DNA of 8,482 nt, taken from Chloroflexota bacterium (GTDB lineage: Bacteria > Chloroflexota > Anaerolineae > Anaerolineales > E44-bin32). The notes below the pieces were generated by a model, which saw only the letters and a program-made list of their open reading frames with translations, had not been told where the DNA came from and searched no databases. The stretch covers positions 1 through 8,482 of the forward strand of contig JAPLGR010000643.1 in the NCBI GenBank assembly GCA_026390045.1, in the 5' to 3' direction. This document shows, in pieces, positions 6,287 through 8,482 of the stretch. The position numbers and the translations under genes were made by a program. How positions within the stretch are numbered: the first letter of the stretch is position 1; each line of letters begins with the position of its first letter.

Positions 6287-6461
6287 CCGTGCCCCCAACG
6301 GGCGAGGCTCGCTAAACTTGAAACGGGTGATCGTGGCCAGTTGTGACAACCAGCGCCGGAATGCGCCTATGCTGCCCAGAACCGTGGGGTTGAGGCGGGC
6401 AATCCACCTCCCCCTGGTCGGGCGTGGTAGCGTTGCGTGGCAACTTACAGTGTTGCTCAAG
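6287..6461. other. Intergenic region with no supported gene
   Basis: Short open frames exist here on both strands, but none has a convincing start, family motif or RBS. It lies between the decayed Cys-tail remnant and the hairpin that follows the PAP2 gene. It must hold the promoter of the surface-protein operon unless that promoter lies within 6100-6286. I see no convincing -35/-10 pair; the nearest candidate is TTGTCA on the minus strand near 6345-6350, with no matching -10 box. Confidence 0.5.
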
Positions 6462-6496
6462 ACAGCCGGCCACGCAAGGGGGGCGTGGCCGGCTGT
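6462..6496 (-). terminator. Perfect 14-bp hairpin downstream of the PAP2 gene
   Basis: ACAGCCGGCCACGC and GCGTGGCCGGCTGT form a perfect 14-bp stem around a seven-base loop (AAGGGGG on the plus strand). It starts 50 bases beyond the PAP2 stop codon in the direction of transcription. On the minus strand the downstream bases are CTTGAGCAAC, so there is no real U-tract. Stem strength and position still make it the likely transcript end of the transporter-phosphatase pair. Confidence 0.7.
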
Positions 6497-6545
6497 AGCG
6501 GTCTCGCTTCAGCTGGCGCCGTCGGCCAGCGTGTGTTGTCAGGCG

Positions 6546-7517
6546 TTAGGCGAGCTTCAGCTTCACGAACACCCACGGCGCCAGGTACGCCACCCACAGG
6601 CCGACCAGGGTGTAACGAACGAAGCGCAGCGATTGCGGCAGGAAGCCCTCGCCTGAAGGCAGGATCATGCGCAGCCCGAAGTAGATGACCAGGACGCCTA
6701 CTAGGCCGAGGGCAACGCGCGCCATCTTCGCCCACAGGCTGCCCGAGGTGCTGAACTTGTCCCAGCGGTGCAGCAGCACGGCGCCAGCGGCAAGGCCGAA
6801 GAGAGCGCCAGCCGACGAGACGACGTCCATGGCCTGAGGGTCGATCGTATCGTCCGGGAACGCGGCTGCGGACCGTGCGATCCACTCGTCGGGGACGATG
6901 CGATCGGCGGTGGCGTTGGCGGCCAGCGCGCCAGCCCCGATCATCGCCAGCGCAACAAGCAAGGGCACCAGAAGCTGCACGCCCAGGGGCTGCCGCACGA
7001 TCCACGACGCGACTGGCTTCTCCAGCCACAGGAACAATGCCAGCAGGATGCCGCCCACGATCCAGCCGGCGAGCACGTCGGATGGGAAATGGACTCCCAG
7101 GTACAGGCGCGAGAGCGAGATCAGCAAGATCAGGATCCCCAGCCCAATGACCCACCCGGCGCGTTTCAGCCCGGCCGCCATCCGGCCCCACATTGCCATC
7201 GCGCTCTGCGCATGTCCGGATGGCAGTCCGTACGAGCTCTCAAACGCGTACGGCTTGACGCTGTCGCTGACCCAGAACGGGCGCGGCCAGCCCACCAGGA
7301 TCTTCAGGATGCTGTTCACGCCCGTGCTGGTGAGCAGCACCATCCCGATGCGCAGACCGAGCGAAGCGTCGATGCACCATACAAAGGCAGGCATCACCAG
7401 CATGAAGAACTGTTCGGTGCCCAGGAACGAGAGCAACTTCGCAGGAGTGACGAGAAACGAGCCCAGGGATTGCACCCAGACGACGACCGGAGTTCCCCAC
7501 AGCAGCCAGGTGTCCAT
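6546..7517 (-). CDS. PAP2-family membrane phosphatase
   Basis: 323 residues, an integral membrane protein with the full acid phosphatase signature of the PAP2 superfamily. Motif 1 is K72-x6-R79-P80 (KILVGWPRP). Motif 2 is P99-S100-G101-H102. Motif 3 is S136-R137-x5-H143-x3-D147 (SRLYLGVHFPSD). His143 would be the nucleophile that forms a phospho-enzyme, with His102 as acid/base. Family members remove phosphate from lipid phosphates such as phosphatidate, or from undecaprenyl pyrophosphate, on the outer face of the membrane. The substrate here cannot be told. Helices flank the motifs, and a further three or four hydrophobic segments follow after residue 178, beyond the minimal PAP2 core. They are separated by a polar loop at about 200-230. 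The start is supported by AGGAGG eight bases before ATG. That RBS lies inside the 3' end of the transporter gene, with a one-base gap between the two genes, so they are translationally coupled. Confidence 0.92.
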   Translation of the reverse strand: MDTWLLWGTPVVVWVQSLGSFLVTPAKLLSFLGTEQFFMLVMPAFVWCIDASLGLRIGMVLLTSTGVNSILKILVGWPRPFWVSDSVKPYAFESSYGLPSGHAQSAMAMWGRMAAGLKRAGWVIGLGILILLISLSRLYLGVHFPSDVLAGWIVGGILLALFLWLEKPVASWIVRQPLGVQLLVPLLVALAMIGAGALAANATADRIVPDEWIARSAAAFPDDTIDPQAMDVVSSAGALFGLAAGAVLLHRWDKFSTSGSLWAKMARVALGLVGVLVIYFGLRMILPSGEGFLPQSLRFVRYTLVGLWVAYLAPWVFVKLKLA

Positions 7518-7518
7518 G

Positions 7519-8482
7519 TCAGGCGCCTCCTACCACGCCCCGTTCACTCGGGGGTTCAGGTTCGATCTCGACCTGTGTGCTCGGCGCGAAGGCCGCGCAG
7601 AGCAGCAGGCCGAGGGCAATCAGGCCGATCCCTACAGGATAGGGTAGCTCAGGCGAGCGCGCGAACAGCAGGCCGGCGACCGGAGCGGCGGCCATCATGC
7701 TTGCGGAGGCCACGGCCTCATTGGCGCCAAACGCCAGCCCGAGTTCAGCCGGGTCGACCAGCCCGTGAATCGCGGCTGTCTTGCCTTGCCACAACGCGAG
7801 CGCAGCACCGGCCACCAGCGCCTGGCCGATGAGAAGCCCGCGCTTGGCCTGCAGGCGGCCGAGGGCCAGGTTGAAGACGACCACACCGAGTCCGGTGAAT
7901 GCGGCGAGTAGCCCGATCTGGCTCACGCTGACCGCGTGCACATCCTGCAGGTAGTTGGGCGTCAATGGCCAGGCAAGATACATGGCGAAGTTGACCAGGA
8001 AGACCAGCACGAGGAATCCGCCCAGTGGGCGATTGCCGAGCAGCGCGCCATAGCGGTGACCGTCGTGTGCCGGCTCAATCGGCTGCGGGCGGATGAGTAG
8101 GATCAGCACCGTTGAGATGACAAAGATCCCCGTCGCCATAACGTAGACCGAGCGCAGGCCGAACTCTTCCGCCCACTGCCCGCCGAAGACTGGGCCTAGG
8201 ATTGCCCCGGCGGAGAAGCCGGCGGTCACTGTGGTGAGCGCTCGCGCCGGCGACCAAGCCCCGCGCGCCTGCGTGATGTAGCTCGACATCGGAGACATCA
8301 CGAACACGGTGAAGGAGTACAGCACCAGTCCGGCGACGAACAACGGCAGGCCGCGTGCCAGCGCCATCATGCCCGAAGCGATCGTGCCCACGCCCCACGA
8401 GGCGATCATCAGGCTCCTGCGCCCGACATGATCTGCCAGCGCGCCTGCAGGCAAGTGCGACACCATCATCCCGAAGGCCGCC
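7519..8482 (-). CDS. Major facilitator superfamily transporter (N-terminus outside window)
   Basis: About 320 residues are visible, open to the window edge, so the start and roughly the first transmembrane helix are missing. An internal ATG at 8469 is not a credible start, because it falls within helix 2 just before the signature. MFS motif A, G-A-L-A-D-H-V-G-R-R, lies at fragment residues 13-22, where the loop between helices 2 and 3 should be. Helix 4-5 region: SSYITQARGAWSPARALTTVTAGFSAGAILGPVFGG, with a motif-C-like GxxxGPxxGG. A charged central loop (RPQPIEPAHDGHRYGALLGNR) separates the two six-helix halves. Later helices are clear (FLVLVFLVNFAMYLAW, IGLLAAFTGLGVVVFNLALG, IGLIALGLLLCAAFAP). 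The protein ends with a short acidic tail, EIEPEPPSERG. Likely a proton-driven secondary transporter, possibly a drug or metabolite exporter; the substrate is unknown. Its stop precedes the PAP2 start by one base. Confidence 0.9.
   Translation of the reverse strand, partial: AAFGMMVSHLPAGALADHVGRRSLMIASWGVGTIASGMMALARGLPLFVAGLVLYSFTVFVMSPMSSYITQARGAWSPARALTTVTAGFSAGAILGPVFGGQWAEEFGLRSVYVMATGIFVISTVLILLIRPQPIEPAHDGHRYGALLGNRPLGGFLVLVFLVNFAMYLAWPLTPNYLQDVHAVSVSQIGLLAAFTGLGVVVFNLALGRLQAKRGLLIGQALVAGAALALWQGKTAAIHGLVDPAELGLAFGANEAVASASMMAAAPVAGLLFARSPELPYPVGIGLIALGLLLCAAFAPSTQVEIEPEPPSERGVVGGA

Noticed and set aside
6768..7832. 354-codon plus-strand open frame opposite the PAP2 and MFS genes
   Set aside because: Low-complexity Arg/Gln/His-rich translation with no domain. 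The opposite strand encodes clear PAP2 motifs and MFS helices.

Overview
The window is GC-rich bacterial DNA. Domain content points to a Chloroflexota bacterium, probably of the Anaerolineae or a relative. This is inference from protein architecture: a lipoprotein with a Next-to-BRCA1-type Ig domain (the 'TFTKTWRLRNVGTCTW' block), Pro/Thr linkers, bacterial SH3 domains with a 'CRxGPxT…CWIAE' pattern, an SdrD-B-like 'GHVWHDECAVP' module and a CSLREA-type beta-helix protein. These are all common in that group. No rRNA, tRNA, CRISPR array or transposase was seen.

Left part (1-1005, plus strand): the last 42 codons of an elongation factor G-family GTPase, a GC-rich hairpin, then two overlapping small genes. 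These encode a three-helix membrane protein of unknown function and a DUF6504-like soluble protein. A perfect hairpin at 980-1005 separates them from the convergent genes to the right.

Middle part (1032-6286, minus strand): an apparent three-gene cell-surface operon, transcribed right to left. It holds a 780-residue beta-helix protein with two internal membrane helices, then a 555-residue multidomain lipoprotein, then a 327-residue Ig-domain lipoprotein. The first two have different N-terminal ectodomains but the same C-terminal module: a bacterial SH3 domain with paired cysteines, a Pro/Thr linker, and a terminal six-cysteine tail, CxC-x(4,5)-C-x5-C-x3-C-x2-C. A decayed third copy of the linker and tail, with an apparent one-base deletion, lies just upstream of the operon. 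It suggests a formerly larger tandem family. This shared tail is the most notable thing in the window.

Right part (6462-8482, minus strand): a major facilitator superfamily transporter, cut by the window edge, is followed one base later by a PAP2-family membrane phosphatase. A perfect 14-bp hairpin then probably ends the transcript.
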